Counted from the stretch's first letter, positions 46,167 to 56,988 are shown. The stretch: 64,000 nucleotides of DNA from Streptococcus constellatus subsp. constellatus (GCF_023167545.1 NZ_AP014647.1:744001-808000); one strand, 5' to 3'. Numbers and translations: made by a program. The notes: generated by a model not told the origin, from the sequence alone.

Positions 46167-47897
46167 ATGATTAAAAGTTTATTTGGATATATAAAAGAAC
46201 ATAAATGGTTATATTTGTCCATTGCTCTGGTTTTACTATTGTATGATTTTACAATGTTGATTCCAACACAGGTAATTCAGCGTTTAGTAGATCATCTTTC
46301 GCATCATAGTTTGACACAGCAGAATTTAATTAGAGATGTTAGTTTGTTGGCTCTGGTGACGATTTGTAACTATCTTTCAGCTTACTATTGGCATTTAAAG
46401 ATATTTCAATCGTCCATTGATTATAAATTTCTCATTCAAAGAAGAGCTTTTGAAAAATTGGTAGCTATGAGAATGCCTTTCTACGAAAAATTTCGTTCTG
46501 GTGATATTCTAACGCGTTTTTCAACAGATGTTGAAGGAATGATGGAGATGGCTGGTTATGGAATTGTAATTCTCTTATATGCTGGAGGTATGATTGTCTT
46601 TGTCATTCCGACCATGTTTTTTATCTCATGGGGAATTAGCTTACTGGCTATGATTCCGCTTATGACATTGATGATCTGGATTTATTTTCTTGGTAAAAAA
46701 CAAGATAAACTAGTCGAAAATAATCGTGAAGCAGTGGCATCTTTGAATGATGAGGTGCTGGAAACAATAGAGGGAGTCCGAGTTGCGCGTGCTTATAGCA
46801 AGAAGACAACTCAGAAAGAACAGTTCCAATTGCGCACAAAAGCTTTATCTAAGGTTGGTGATCAAATTGCCAGCATTCAATATCTTTACGCGCCTCTCTC
46901 CTCTGTCTTTATCGCTTTATCAACAATTATTGTGCTTCTTATTGGGGCTATTTTTATAAAAATGGGACAATTAACAATTGGGCAAGTGATCGCTCTTCAA
47001 TTGTATATGATTAGCCTTATTGAACCTTTTTGGATGTTGTCGGACTTTATCTTGGTCTATCAAACAGGGAAAACGTCTTTTAAAAAGGTCACAGAATTGA
47101 TTGAAACGACAGATGATATGAAAATGAGTGGCAAAGAGGAGTTAAAACATCTTATCTCTATTCGTTTTCAGAATTATCATTTCACTTATCCACAAACAAA
47201 AAGACCTAGCTTGCGTAACATAGCTTGGCAAATTGAAGCAGGAAAGACGTATGGTATTGTTGGAAAAACAGGATCTGGTAAAACAACCTTAGTTCGTCAG
47301 CTTTTTCAGCAATATCCTGTTGGACGAGGTACATTTCAGATAAATGGAAAATCCGTCAGTCACTATTCACGTCCATCGATTGAAGCAATGATTGGCTATG
47401 TCCCTCAGGAGCATATTTTGTTCTCAAAATCTGTCAAAGACAATATTGCCTTTGGTAAGAGAAATGCGACATTAAGCGATATTGAGAAAGCTATTAAAAC
47501 AGCAGCATTTTCAGAAGATTTAAAACGAATGCCAGACGGACTGGAAACTCTTATTGGTGAGAGAGGAGTGTCAATATCTGGCGGTCAAAAACAAAGAATT
47601 TCTTTAGCACGCGCCTTTATTAGACAACCAGAAGTCCTCATTTTGGATGATTCTTTGTCAGCAGTTGACGCTCAAACAGAGCGTCGAATTATCAAAAATC
47701 TTCAGGATATGCGAGCTAATCAGACAACGATCATTGTGACACACCGTTTGTCAGCTATCCAGCAGGCAGACTGGGTTCTTGTCTTAGAAGATGGACAAAT
47801 TGTTGAAGAAGGGACACCGAACCAGTTGCTAAATAAAGGAGGCTGGTATGCCGAACAATATCAGCGGCAGCAACATCAGAGAGGAGGGAGCAAATGA
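46167..47897 (+). CDS. ABC exporter half-transporter with degenerate catalytic site
   Basis: A 576-aa type IV exporter subunit: six membrane spans (about 1-310) and an ATPase domain. Walker A is GKTGSGKTT, the signature SISGGQKQR is intact, but Walker B reads LILDDSLSAVD, with Asp where the catalytic Glu is expected. This degeneracy marks one half of heterodimeric drug exporters such as BmrC/BmrD, PatA/PatB and LmrC/LmrD. Start has AGGAAAGGTTTAGG. It overlaps its partner by 4 bp (ATGA). Likely exports drugs or lipids-like compounds; the exact paralogue is uncertain. Confidence 0.9.
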   Translation: MIKSLFGYIKEHKWLYLSIALVLLLYDFTMLIPTQVIQRLVDHLSHHSLTQQNLIRDVSLLALVTICNYLSAYYWHLKIFQSSIDYKFLIQRRAFEKLVAMRMPFYEKFRSGDILTRFSTDVEGMMEMAGYGIVILLYAGGMIVFVIPTMFFISWGISLLAMIPLMTLMIWIYFLGKKQDKLVENNREAVASLNDEVLETIEGVRVARAYSKKTTQKEQFQLRTKALSKVGDQIASIQYLYAPLSSVFIALSTIIVLLIGAIFIKMGQLTIGQVIALQLYMISLIEPFWMLSDFILVYQTGKTSFKKVTELIETTDDMKMSGKEELKHLISIRFQNYHFTYPQTKRPSLRNIAWQIEAGKTYGIVGKTGSGKTTLVRQLFQQYPVGRGTFQINGKSVSHYSRPSIEAMIGYVPQEHILFSKSVKDNIAFGKRNATLSDIEKAIKTAAFSEDLKRMPDGLETLIGERGVSISGGQKQRISLARAFIRQPEVLILDDSLSAVDAQTERRIIKNLQDMRANQTTIIVTHRLSAIQQADWVLVLEDGQIVEEGTPNQLLNKGGWYAEQYQRQQHQRGGSK

Positions 47898-49630
47898 GTA
47901 TCATTAGTCGTTTATTAAAAGAACTAAGAGTTGTTCGAACTGCATTCTTTTTTGCGGTTGGAATTGCTGTTTTAGCAACGGTGACTAGCCAACTGTCTCC
48001 TCTCTGTTTGAGAAATATGATAGACGGACCGCTTACACAGATTGGAAGCGGAAAAGATCGTCAGGTTCAGCTTTTGCAATTAGCTGGATTATACATAATT
48101 GTTGTAGTTTTGGGGAGCATACTGACTTACTTAGGTGATCGCCTTTTAGCGCATTGTGGAAACAAAGTAGCAGAACATCTGAGGAATGAAGCTTATCAGG
48201 TTATGCAAAATTTGCCGATTTCTTACTTTGATGATAAACCAGCAGGTAAGATTGCAACCAGAATTGTAAATGATACGGAAACCTTACGAAGACAATTTTA
48301 TGCTAGTTTGGTTAGTGTTTTGATTCAAGTTCTTCGGATTGTTTTTACCTACGCTCTATTGTTTTACCTTAGTCCGCTTGCTGCCTCGATACTTTTGCTA
48401 TTGCTTCCTGCTTTTTATGGGATACAAGTATTTTATAAAAAACTAACAGACAAGCCGATGAAAGACTTTTATGATTCACGGAGTGATATCAATAATCAAG
48501 TGAATGAATTGATGCATGGAGCCAGCTTGATACAGTTATATCATCAGGAAAAAACAGTTCTTTCAGAATTTAATGCAACTGCTCGAAAAATGAGCCAAGC
48601 TGATAAACAAATTGTATGGGTAAGTGCTCTTTCGTCTTGGCCATTAACGGAATTTTTAAAAAATACAGTGCTTACTGTCATTTTGACGATAGTTGGTCAG
48701 CAATTTTTAGGCGGTCGCAATGTCATTACCGCTGGTGTACTGTTTATCTATCTCAATTATATTATCAATTTATTTGAGATGATGGGTTTTCTGGTTCGGC
48801 TTTTCCCAAATGTACAACGATCATTGGAAACAGGGAAACGAGTTTTAGAATTGTTAGATCAACCTCAGGAAGAGGATGTAAAATCACAGTTGGCAGTTGT
48901 TAAAGGACAAGTTACATTTGAACATGTGAGCTTTGCATATGAGAAAGGCAAGACAGTTCTGCACAATATTAGTTTTAAAGCAAAGAAAGGAGAGACGGTT
49001 GCTTTGGTAGGACATACCGGCTCTGGAAAATCTTCTATCATGAACCTACTTTATCGTTTCTACGATCCTCAAAAAGGGAAAATCTATGTTGATCAACAAG
49101 ATATTCAACAATATTCTCGTGAAAGTCTTCGTAGTCACATGGGGATTGTTTTGCAAGATCCTTATCTATTCACAGGAACACTAGCAACTAATGTAGCTAT
49201 GAGCCATTCAGGTATCAATCGTGAAAAAGTTTTGGAATCTTTAGAAAAAGTCGGTGCAGGGGACTTGCTGGCTCGTTGTAAAGAAGGAATTGATGAGCCT
49301 GTAAAGGATAAAGGGGCAGCATTTTCGAGTGGTGAACGTCAACTGATTTCATTTGCTCGAGCTCTCTATGCTAATCCTCAAATTTTAATATTGGATGAAG
49401 CAACTTCTCATATTGATACAGAAACCGAAGAACTGATTCAAAAAGCAATGGCTGTTGTAAAGGAAGGGAGAACAACTTTTATCATTGCTCATCGTTTATC
49501 AACCATTCAAGAGGCAGATCAAATCCTGGTTATTTCTGAAGGAAAGATTGTAGAGCGAGGGCAACACGACACATTGGTAAAACAAAATGGGATCTATGCT
49601 CAAATGAGCCGTCTCCAGCAACAAGTATAA
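47894..49630 (+). CDS. ABC exporter half-transporter, catalytic partner
   Basis: A 578-aa partner subunit with six spans and an ATPase domain: Walker A GHTGSGKSS, Walker B ILILDEATSHID with the catalytic Glu. Its signature is SSGERQ rather than SGGQ. The altered signature here and the altered Walker B in the partner both fall in the same degenerate composite site, as in known heterodimers. GGAGGGAG precedes the ATG. Both genes are under the leader-peptide attenuator. Confidence 0.9.
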   Translation: MSIISRLLKELRVVRTAFFFAVGIAVLATVTSQLSPLCLRNMIDGPLTQIGSGKDRQVQLLQLAGLYIIVVVLGSILTYLGDRLLAHCGNKVAEHLRNEAYQVMQNLPISYFDDKPAGKIATRIVNDTETLRRQFYASLVSVLIQVLRIVFTYALLFYLSPLAASILLLLLPAFYGIQVFYKKLTDKPMKDFYDSRSDINNQVNELMHGASLIQLYHQEKTVLSEFNATARKMSQADKQIVWVSALSSWPLTEFLKNTVLTVILTIVGQQFLGGRNVITAGVLFIYLNYIINLFEMMGFLVRLFPNVQRSLETGKRVLELLDQPQEEDVKSQLAVVKGQVTFEHVSFAYEKGKTVLHNISFKAKKGETVALVGHTGSGKSSIMNLLYRFYDPQKGKIYVDQQDIQQYSRESLRSHMGIVLQDPYLFTGTLATNVAMSHSGINREKVLESLEKVGAGDLLARCKEGIDEPVKDKGAAFSSGERQLISFARALYANPQILILDEATSHIDTETEELIQKAMAVVKEGRTTFIIAHRLSTIQEADQILVISEGKIVERGQHDTLVKQNGIYAQMSRLQQQV

Positions 49631-49748
49631 GTTTTGAAAGAAAAAATGTGCAATAAAGAGCAGAACTAAATAGGAAATGATTTATAAATCAGCCATCCCT
49701 AATTGAAATATGGTATAATGAAAATGATACTAATAAAGTGGGTGCATG

Positions 49749-50246
49749 ATGTATATTGAAATCATAGATGAAACAAATCAAGTTTCGGAAAAAATGATAA
49801 AGCAAACGCAGGAAATTTTGCAGTTTGCTGCGAAGAAGATTGGGAAAGAAAATAAGGAAATGGCTGTAACGTTTGTTACAAATGAGCGTAGTCATGAGCT
49901 GAATTTAGAATATCGAGATACGGACCGTCCGACAGATGTTATTAGTTTGGAGTACAAGCCTGAGCTGGACATTGCCATTGATGAGGAGGACTTATTAAAA
50001 AATCCTGAGTTGGCAGAAATGTTAGAGGACTTTGATGCTTATATCGGAGAACTTTTTATTTCCATAGATAAGGCGCGCGAGCAAGCAGAAGAGTATGGTC
50101 ACAGTTTTGAGCGAGAGATGGGGTTTCTTGCAGTGCATGGTTTTTTGCATATCAATGGATACGATCACTATACGCCAGAAGAAGAGGCGGAAATGTTTGG
50201 TTTACAGGAAGAAATTTTGACTGCTTATGGACTTACAAGACAATAA
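49749..50246 (+). CDS. ybeY: Endoribonuclease YbeY
   Basis: A zinc-dependent RNase in 16S rRNA maturation. The 165-aa protein has the metal motif [11 protein letters not shown] and [13 protein letters not shown]. Two ATGs (49746, 49749) are possible; the second gives the usual streptococcal start MYIEI. A TATAAT-type -10 lies near 49712-49717. It overlaps dgkA by 20 bp. Confidence 0.96.
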   Translation: MYIEIIDETNQVSEKMIKQTQEILQFAAKKIGKENKEMAVTFVTNERSHELNLEYRDTDRPTDVISLEYKPELDIAIDEEDLLKNPELAEMLEDFDAYIGELFISIDKAREQAEEYGHSFEREMGFLAVHGFLHINGYDHYTPEEEAEMFGLQEEILTAYGLTRQ

Positions 50247-50631
50247 AAAAAACAAGCGCAAATGGAAGAATCGGGATGTCATTTCGAGTTTAGAATTTGC
50301 TCTGACAGGGATTTTTACGGCAATCAAAGAAGAACGTAATATGCGTAATCATGCCGTTTCAGCAGTTGTAGTGGTGCTTGCAGGCTTCCTTTTTCAGGTA
50401 TCTGCGATAGAATGGCTTTTCCTTTTTTTGAGCATTTTTTTGGTTATCGCTTTTGAGATTATGAATTCGGCTATTGAAAATGTGGTGGATTTAGCTAGTG
50501 ATTATCACTTCTCCATACGAGCTAAAAATGCCAAGGATATGGCAGCTGGTGCAGTTTTAGTAGTTTCTGGATTTGCAGTTGTGACAGGTTTGGTTATTTT
50601 CATTCCTAAAATTTGGAATTTGATTTTTTAA
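50227..50631 (+). CDS. dgkA: Diacylglycerol/undecaprenol kinase DgkA
   Basis: A 134-aa membrane kinase with three spans; Gram-positive homologues phosphorylate undecaprenol. The family motif [17 protein letters not shown] holds the catalytic Glu and Asn, and a basic N-terminus lies before [15 protein letters not shown]. The start lies inside ybeY, and era follows: the usual ybeY-dgkA-era order. Confidence 0.94.
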   Translation: MDLQDNKKNKRKWKNRDVISSLEFALTGIFTAIKEERNMRNHAVSAVVVVLAGFLFQVSAIEWLFLFLSIFLVIAFEIMNSAIENVVDLASDYHFSIRAKNAKDMAAGAVLVVSGFAVVTGLVIFIPKIWNLIF

Positions 50632-50639
50632 AGATTTGG

Positions 50640-50668
50640 AAATCGGGGGAGACTGCCGATTTTCTGTT
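50640..50668 (+). terminator. Weak hairpin between dgkA and era
   Basis: AAATCGG and CCGATTT with a short T-rich tail; possibly a partial terminator. Confidence 0.4.
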
Positions 50669-50692
50669 ATTTAGTGAAATAGAGGTGAAATA

Positions 50693-51592
50693 ATGACTTT
50701 TAAATCTGGTTTTGTAGCCATTTTAGGACGTCCTAATGTTGGGAAGTCAACTTTTCTGAATTATGTCATGGGACAAAAGATTGCTATTATGAGTGATAAG
50801 GCTCAGACAACTCGTAACAAGATTATGGGGATTTATACGACAGACATGGAGCAAATTGTCTTTATTGATACGCCGGGAATTCATAAGCCTAAAACAGCGC
50901 TCGGTGATTTTATGGTAGAGTCTGCTTATTCAACGTTACGGGAGGTAGAGACAGTCCTGTTTATGGTTCCTGCTGATGAAAAGCGTGGTAGGGGTGATGA
51001 TATGATTATGGAACGGCTCAAGGCAGCAAAAATTCCTGTCATTCTCGTTATCAATAAAATTGACAAAGTGCACCCAGACCAGTTGCTGGAGCAGATTGAT
51101 GATTTTCGGACACAAATGGAATTTAAGGAAATTGTGCCCATTTCTGCCCTGCAAGGCAATAATGTCCCTCGTCTGATGGAATTGCTGAAAGAAAACTTGG
51201 AAGAAGGCTTTCAATACTTTCCAGAGGATCAAATTACCGATCACCCGGAACGCTTTTTGGTTTCTGAGATGATTCGAGAGAAAATTTTGAAATTAACGGA
51301 GCAAGAAGTACCGCATTCAGTGGCTGTAGTTATTGAATCTATGAAACGTGATGAGGAGACGGACAAGGTACATATTCGTGCTACCATCATGGTGGAGCGT
51401 GATAGTCAAAAGGGGATTATCATTGGCAAGCAAGGGGCTCTGCTCAAGAAAATTGGTAAAATGGCACGCCGTGACATTGAAATCATGCTAGGCGACAAAG
51501 TCTATCTCGAAACTTGGGTTAAAGTCAAGAAAAACTGGCGGGACAAGAAATTGGATTTGGCAGATTTTGGCTATAATGAGAAGGAGTATTGA
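50693..51592 (+). CDS. era: GTPase Era
   Basis: Binds the 3' end of 16S rRNA in 30S assembly. The 299-aa protein has G1 [10 protein letters not shown]3 DTPGIHKP, G4 NKIDKV, and a C-terminal KH domain with [26 protein letters not shown] precedes ATG 50693. Confidence 0.97.
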   Translation: MTFKSGFVAILGRPNVGKSTFLNYVMGQKIAIMSDKAQTTRNKIMGIYTTDMEQIVFIDTPGIHKPKTALGDFMVESAYSTLREVETVLFMVPADEKRGRGDDMIMERLKAAKIPVILVINKIDKVHPDQLLEQIDDFRTQMEFKEIVPISALQGNNVPRLMELLKENLEEGFQYFPEDQITDHPERFLVSEMIREKILKLTEQEVPHSVAVVIESMKRDEETDKVHIRATIMVERDSQKGIIIGKQGALLKKIGKMARRDIEIMLGDKVYLETWVKVKKNWRDKKLDLADFGYNEKEY

Positions 51593-51640
51593 GGACGGCT
51601 TTTAGGAAGAAAAAATCTAACGTGGGAGAAGGAGAAGAAA

Positions 51641-52015
51641 GTGATTTATTCAATTGGGATTACCAGTTTAGATAAGGAAATAAAGGACGGCTTGCTTTGT
51701 AATCGTTATAAAGAGGATGAAGTAAGGTCTATCTACCATCAGTACTTAGAATTGAAAAAGCAACGGTACAAGGGATTCAAGACAGCTGGCATGACATTAG
51801 TAGTTGTTTTTGTCTTAATGCCGTTGCTGGCGATATTTAGTGGTAGAGCAAATATAATTTTCCTCATAGTACAATTATTCTTGTTGCCAATATTCGCTTT
51901 ATTATGTCTTGGTCTGGCTTATTATTTTATGTTTGGGATGTTTAGCCAGCAATTGAGGAAAGCTATGAAAGTCCATTATGGTCATATTATAGAAGAAATG
52001 GATCATCAGAAATAG
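51641..52015 (+). CDS. Small membrane protein of unknown function
   Basis: A 124-aa protein read from GTG 51641 behind GAAGGAGAAG. It has a soluble 45-residue N-terminus (LLCNRYKEDEVRSIYHQYLE), then two spans (GMTLVVVFVLMPLLAIFSG and IIFLIVQLFLLPIFALLCL) and a charged tail. No family recognised. It lies between era and a Nudix gene. Confidence 0.75.
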   Translation: MIYSIGITSLDKEIKDGLLCNRYKEDEVRSIYHQYLELKKQRYKGFKTAGMTLVVVFVLMPLLAIFSGRANIIFLIVQLFLLPIFALLCLGLAYYFMFGMFSQQLRKAMKVHYGHIIEEMDHQK

Positions 52016-52075
52016 ACAAAGCAATCAGAAAATAGAGTTGGTGGACTTTAGGTGGAAAGAGAAGGAGTATTAAAC

Positions 52076-52552
52076 ATGACTCAAGATTACATTTCCTATA
52101 TCCGATCAAAAGTTGGGCATAACAAGGTCATTCTGACTTTTGCTGGGGGCATTTTGACGGATAAGGATGGACGCGTACTTTTGCAATTACGCGGTGATAA
52201 GAAAACATGGGCAATTCCAGGTGGTGCAATGGAGCTTGGGGAGTCCACGCTTGATACGGCTAAGCGTGAGTTTTTCGAAGAAACGGGAATTAAAGTACAA
52301 GCAACACGTTTTCTCAATGTTTATAGTAATTTTGAGGAAGTCTATCCTAATGGTGACAAGGTGCAGACGGTTGTCTTCATCTATGAGCTGGCGGCTGTTT
52401 CACCAGTAAATATTGCGAATTTTCACAATGAAGAAACCTTGCACCTGCGTTTCTTTTCTAAGGAAGAAATTGAGAAGCTGGATTCTGTAAGTGATAAACA
52501 CCGTTTGATGTTAACGGAATATTTTGCAGACAGCTTTGCTCTAGGGCATTGA
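52076..52552 (+). CDS. Nudix hydrolase
   Basis: A 158-aa hydrolase of nucleoside-diphosphate-linked compounds. The Nudix box is complete: GAMELGESTLDTAKREF then FEETGI. ATG 52076 follows AGAAGGAG; the frame from 52052 is leader. Substrate unknown. Confidence 0.92.
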   Translation: MTQDYISYIRSKVGHNKVILTFAGGILTDKDGRVLLQLRGDKKTWAIPGGAMELGESTLDTAKREFFEETGIKVQATRFLNVYSNFEEVYPNGDKVQTVVFIYELAAVSPVNIANFHNEETLHLRFFSKEEIEKLDSVSDKHRLMLTEYFADSFALGH

Positions 52553-52580
52553 ATAAATAATAATGATGAGATAAGATTTT

Positions 52581-53135
52581 ATGAAACATATCGGGACACA
52601 AAGATTGTTAACAGAACGGTTGCTGCTTCGCCCTTTTGTAGCTAAAGATTACCTTGCCATGTATCGTAACTGGGCCTCTGAACCAGACAATCTTCGTCAT
52701 ATAACTTGGTCTACTCATGAGAATACTGACGTTACCAAACAATCAGTGGCTCAGTGGGTTTAACAATATCAAGATCTGGATTTTTATAAATGGGCGATTT
52801 GTCTGAAAGAAAATTCTGATGAAGTGATTGGCGATATTAGTGTGGTGGACATAGATGAAGATATTAATGCTTGCGAAGTTGGTTATGTCCTGAGTAAAAG
52901 ATATTGGGGACGAGGTTTGATGACTGAGGCACTCCAAGAGGTGCTTTCTTATCTTTTGAAAGAAGCAGACTTTAATTGTGTCACAGCAGACTTTGTTACT
53001 GACAATCCTGCTTCAGGACGTGTTATGGCCAAGGCCGGAATGATATACGAGGCAACCTTTCGCAAAGCAGTATTTCATAAAGGGAAAATCAAGGATTTTT
53101 CCTCTTATGGAATTTTAAAATCAGATTTGCAGTGA
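52581..53135 (+). pseudogene. GNAT acetyltransferase gene with one in-frame TAA
   Basis: Reads TERLLLRPFVAKDYLAMYRN, then TAA at 52761-52763, then continues in the same frame (KWAICLKENSDEVIGDISVV, YWGRGLMTEALQEVL, NPASGRVMAKAGM) to TGA 53135. Without the stop it would be a 184-residue RimJ/RimL-type enzyme. No other lesion is visible, so it is recent. Confidence 0.85.
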
Positions 53136-53185
53136 TAATAGATGTATTTTAGTGTTTGATACAGTTTAATAAAGGAGGCGGGACA

Positions 53186-53710
53186 ATGGAATTTGTAGAA
53201 CTTTTAGTGGAAAATGTAGAACGAGCTCAGGAGCGTTTTTTGTCTGTATTGGAAGGTTTGTCTTTAGAAGAGGTGAACGCTTTTCCACTTGTAGATACTG
53301 CCCCATCTATTAAGTCTATCACTTGGCTGACTTGGCATACGGCGCGGGAGTTGGATTTCCAGATTGCTGATTTAGCAAAGACTAATCCAGTCTGGTTTTC
53401 TAAAGGTTGGAAGAAAAAATTTGCTTTGGATTTGCCAGATGATACGGAAGATTGGCATCACACTCCTCAAGAAGCGCATAAAGTTGTGGTGACAGATATT
53501 GATTTTCTTAAAGGTTATCTGTCTGATGCGGTTGCGGCAACAATTGCTTATTTATCAAAGGTAAATGAAGATAGTCTGGATGATGTTGTCGATGAGAATT
53601 GGATTCCAGCTGTTAAACGTGGAAATCGTTTAGTATCTATCATTGACGATGCGGCTATGCATTCAGGTCAGACAGTATACGCACGCCGTTTACTAGGAAG
53701 AGAAGATTGA
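53186..53710 (+). CDS. DinB-family protein
   Basis: A 174-aa four-helix DinB/YfiT-like protein. Metal-binding histidines are plausible in WLTWHTARELD and in DAAMHSGQTVYARRLLG near the end. AAAGGAGG lies before ATG 53186. Such proteins are often thiol- or metal-dependent transferases; the substrate is unknown. It overlaps the next ORF or lies just before it. Confidence 0.85.
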   Translation: MEFVELLVENVERAQERFLSVLEGLSLEEVNAFPLVDTAPSIKSITWLTWHTARELDFQIADLAKTNPVWFSKGWKKKFALDLPDDTEDWHHTPQEAHKVVVTDIDFLKGYLSDAVAATIAYLSKVNEDSLDDVVDENWIPAVKRGNRLVSIIDDAAMHSGQTVYARRLLGRED

Positions 53711-53721
53711 AAGAAATAATC

Positions 53722-54165
53722 ATGATAGGAGAAATCCGAGAGGTAGAAAAATCTCAGCTAGCTGATTGGGCTTACTTTGCTCATTTAGCTTGGAAGATAG
53801 AGAAAAAGAAATTATTAGTAGCGTTTTCTGAAGGGAAATTTCCTAATGAATTTTTGTACTACATAGAAGGAGAAGCCGTTGCTTGGGTCAGCTTATCTAT
53901 GCGTTCGGAGTATGTGGAAGGAGCAGAGCAACTTCCTGTTGCATATATTGAAGGCATAGCGGTAGTACCTGTTTTTCAAAGACATGGTATCGCTACTCAG
54001 CTTCTTGACTTTGCTCAGTCGTGGGCGACAGAAAAAGGAGTGTCTCAGCTAGCTTCAGATTGTGATATAGACAATGCAGTCAGTCAAGCTTTTCATAAGA
54101 AGGCAGGATTTAAAGAAATAAGTCGAACAGTCCATTACACGTTAAATTTGGATAAGAAAGGATAA
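53722..54165 (+). CDS. GNAT acetyltransferase resembling AAC(6')-I
   Basis: A 147-aa [24 protein letters not shown], then [19 protein letters not shown], and [20 protein letters not shown] follow the AAC(6')-I aminoglycoside acetyltransferase pattern closely. ATG 53722 is chosen, but TTG 53707 overlapping the dinB-like stop is possible. Whether it acts on aminoglycosides or is a housekeeping relative cannot be told from sequence. Confidence 0.75.
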   Translation: MIGEIREVEKSQLADWAYFAHLAWKIEKKKLLVAFSEGKFPNEFLYYIEGEAVAWVSLSMRSEYVEGAEQLPVAYIEGIAVVPVFQRHGIATQLLDFAQSWATEKGVSQLASDCDIDNAVSQAFHKKAGFKEISRTVHYTLNLDKKG

Positions 54166-54172
54166 AAATTTC

Positions 54173-54997
54173 ATGCCTGAATTACCAGAAGTAGAAACGG
54201 TACGCCGTGGTTTGGAGCGGCTGGTTAAAGGAAAAGAGATTGAAAAGGTAGATGTCCGTTATACCAAGATGATTGGGACAGGGGTAGATACTTTTGTCTT
54301 AGATTTACCGAGACAAAGTATTGATGCTGTTGAGCGTCGGGGCAAATATCTGATTTTTTATTTGACAAATTGGGTGCTGATTTCGCATTTGCGCATGGAA
54401 GGAAAGTATCTTTTCTACCCTGAAGAGGCCCAATTGACTAAGCATTCTCATGTAATTTTTCATTTCACAGATGGCAGCAACCTCGTTTATCAGGATGTTC
54501 GGAAATTTGGTACAATGGAATTGTTGAAAAAAGAACAGCTGGATAGCTATTTTCTCTCTAAAAAGTTAGGACCAGAACCGACCGAATTAGACTTTCATTT
54601 ACTACCATTTGCAACAGCTCTAAGAAAGTCTAAGAAACTGATTAAACCTTACCTATTGGATCAAACCTTAGTAGCGGGTCTTGGTAATATCTATGTGGAT
54701 GAAGTTTTATGGCGGGCACAGATTCACCCAGCAAGAGCAGCCCAAAGCCTGAATAGAGCAGAAATGAAGCATCTGCGAGAACAAATTATTGCGGTCTTGC
54801 AGTTAGGAATTGAAAAGGGAGGATCGACCATTCGCACTTATCGCAATGCTTTAGGAGAAGACGGCACAATGCAAGATTTCTTGCAAGTCTATGGAAAAAC
54901 AAGGCAACCTTGCACTAGATGTGGTCATGAAATTGAAAAAATCAAACTAGCTGGTCGTGGAACTCACCTTTGTCCACATTGTCAAAAAATGAGGTAG
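54173..54997 (+). CDS. mutM: Formamidopyrimidine-DNA glycosylase
   Basis: Removes 8-oxoguanine and formamidopyrimidines. The 274-aa protein starts [14 protein letters not shown] (Pro2/Glu3 catalytic), has HxTH-type helices with [17 protein letters not shown], and a C-terminal zinc finger (CTRCGHEI ... CPHC). It is followed at once by coaE, the usual pair. Confidence 0.97.
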   Translation: MPELPEVETVRRGLERLVKGKEIEKVDVRYTKMIGTGVDTFVLDLPRQSIDAVERRGKYLIFYLTNWVLISHLRMEGKYLFYPEEAQLTKHSHVIFHFTDGSNLVYQDVRKFGTMELLKKEQLDSYFLSKKLGPEPTELDFHLLPFATALRKSKKLIKPYLLDQTLVAGLGNIYVDEVLWRAQIHPARAAQSLNRAEMKHLREQIIAVLQLGIEKGGSTIRTYRNALGEDGTMQDFLQVYGKTRQPCTRCGHEIEKIKLAGRGTHLCPHCQKMR

Positions 54998-55000
54998 GAC

Positions 55001-55594
55001 ATGGCAAAAATAATTGGAATTACAGGCGGAATTGCCTCTGGAAAATCAGTTGTGACAGACTTCCTGCGCTCTCAGGGCTATCAAGTAATTGATGCGGATC
55101 AGGTGGTTCATGAATTGCAGAAACCGAGAGGTCGACTTTATCAAGCTCTATTGTCAGAATTTGGAACAGAAATTTTATTGGCAGACGGTCAATTGGATCG
55201 AAAAAAGCTTGGTGCTCTTCTCTTTAGTCGTCCCGATTTGCTAGAGAAGTCCAGTCGCTTACAAAATGATATTATTCGAGAAGAATTAGCTTTAAAACGT
55301 GAGCAATTGGCAGCAACTGAGGAGCTTTTCTTTATGGATATTCCACTATTATTTGAGCAGGGCTATGAAGATTGGTTTGATAAAATTTGGCTAGTAGATG
55401 TGAGCAAAGGCACTCAGCTAGAACGTTTGATGGCTCGAAACAATCTTAGTCAAGAAGAGGCTCAACAACGCATAGCAGCTCAGCTTTCTTTGGCAGAAAA
55501 AAGACAAAGAGCTGAGATTGTGATTGATAATAACGGTGCGCTTTCGAATACTTTAAAACAGTTGCAGGCGCTTTTAGACAAAGAAAGAAGATGA
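55001..55594 (+). CDS. coaE: Dephospho-CoA kinase
   Basis: Last step of CoA synthesis. The 197-aa protein has the P-loop GITGGIASGKS, VIDADQVVHELQ, and DIPLLFEQGYE. It begins 3 bp after mutM. Confidence 0.96.
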   Translation: MAKIIGITGGIASGKSVVTDFLRSQGYQVIDADQVVHELQKPRGRLYQALLSEFGTEILLADGQLDRKKLGALLFSRPDLLEKSSRLQNDIIREELALKREQLAATEELFFMDIPLLFEQGYEDWFDKIWLVDVSKGTQLERLMARNNLSQEEAQQRIAAQLSLAEKRQRAEIVIDNNGALSNTLKQLQALLDKERR

Positions 55595-55610
55595 TTTTAT
55601 TAAGAATCAA

Positions 55611-56816
55611 GTGAAATGGAAACGGAATTTATGGATTGCTTGGCTGGGTAACTTTTTTATAGGTGCTAGCTTGTCACTAGTTGTTCCCTTTATGTCTTTG
55701 TACGTGGAAGAATTAGGCGCCAGAGGCTCTATGGTTGAATTTTATTCAGGCTTGGCGGTTTCGAGTACAGCTTTGACAGCCGCACTTTTGTCGCCTGTCT
55801 GGGGAAGTTTAGCTGATAGGTACGGTCGCAAACCAATGATGATTCGGGCAGCTTTTGCAATGACCTTTACGATGGGAGGCTTGGCTTTTGTACCGAATGT
55901 ATTTTGGCTCATTGTATTGAGACTGTTAAATGGGGTGTTTTCTGGTTATGTACCGAATAGCACGGCTTTGATTGCTAGTCAAGCTCCTAAAAAACACTCT
56001 GGTTATGCCTTGGGAACATTGTCAACAGGTGTCGTAGCGGGGACTCTGATGGGACCGCTCTTAGGAGGAATGATAGCTCAAAGTTTGGGAATGAGAAATG
56101 TTTTCCTTTTGGTTGGATTTTTCTTGTTTGTCGTTACTTTGTGGACAATTTTTGGGATAAAAGAAGATTTTCATCCTGTCTCTAAAGGAAAAGAAGTTTC
56201 GACCAAGCAACTATTTCAACAAATTCCTCAAAAATCAATGCTTTTTGGCTTGTTTATTACTAGCATGGTGATTCAGATGATTGGACAGTCCATTTCCCCT
56301 ATTTTGACACTTTATATCCGCTCTTTAGGGCAAAAAGAAAATTTGTTATTGGTATCTGGTGCAATCGTTTCAGCAATGGGCATTTCAAGCATATTTTCAT
56401 CTGGTTGGCTGGGAAAATTAGGAGATAAAATAGGAAATCACCGTTTGCTCTTACTGGCTCTTTTGTATAGTTTTGTTATTTATATTTTCTGTGCGAGGGC
56501 TGGTACACCACTTGAATTGGGAATTTATCGCTTTCTATTTGGATTGGGCACTGGAGCTCTTCTGCCTGGAGTTAGCTCTCTCCTCAATAAAATCACACCA
56601 AAAGAAGGTATTTCACGGATTTTCAGTTACAATCAAACTTTCTTTTATATCGGTGGTGTTATTGGGCCGTTAATGGGGTCAGCTATTTCTGTTCATTTTG
56701 GCTATCATTGGGTTTTCTATAGCACAGCAGGTTTAGCGTTATTGAACTTCTTCTTTTTATTGTTTAGTTTTAGAAAATATTTAGGAGTAAAGGAAATCAG
56801 TGCGAGTAAAAATTAA
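55611..56816 (+). CDS. pmrA: MFS multidrug efflux protein PmrA
   Basis: A 401-aa 12-span major facilitator of the drug-proton antiporter branch: [18 protein letters not shown] (motif A) and [19 protein letters not shown] (motif C). The position between coaE and rpmG matches pneumococcal pmrA, linked there to fluoroquinolone efflux. GTG 55611 is the start. The 3' end overlaps rpmG by 17 bp. Confidence 0.88.
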   Translation: MKWKRNLWIAWLGNFFIGASLSLVVPFMSLYVEELGARGSMVEFYSGLAVSSTALTAALLSPVWGSLADRYGRKPMMIRAAFAMTFTMGGLAFVPNVFWLIVLRLLNGVFSGYVPNSTALIASQAPKKHSGYALGTLSTGVVAGTLMGPLLGGMIAQSLGMRNVFLLVGFFLFVVTLWTIFGIKEDFHPVSKGKEVSTKQLFQQIPQKSMLFGLFITSMVIQMIGQSISPILTLYIRSLGQKENLLLVSGAIVSAMGISSIFSSGWLGKLGDKIGNHRLLLLALLYSFVIYIFCARAGTPLELGIYRFLFGLGTGALLPGVSSLLNKITPKEGISRIFSYNQTFFYIGGVIGPLMGSAISVHFGYHWVFYSTAGLALLNFFFLLFSFRKYLGVKEISASKN

Positions 56817-56949
56817 TTTAAAGTGTTCTTCTTGCGGCAGTCAGAATTATTTAACGAGTAAAAATATGAAAACACATCCAGAAAAGGTTGAGGTATTAAA
56901 ATACTGTCCCAAAGAAAGAAAAGTGACCTTACATCTTGAATCAAAATAA
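56800..56949 (+). CDS. rpmG: 50S ribosomal protein L33
   Basis: A 49-aa protein from GTG 56800 (AAAGGA upstream, inside pmrA) to TAA 56949. It reads [19 protein letters not shown] and [12 protein letters not shown]. The first CxxC pair is present but only one further cysteine is, so zinc binding is uncertain. Confidence 0.9.
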   Translation: MRVKINLKCSSCGSQNYLTSKNMKTHPEKVEVLKYCPKERKVTLHLESK

Positions 56950-56988
56950 GTTTTATGGTAAAATGAATGAGATTTTAAGGAGTTTGAT

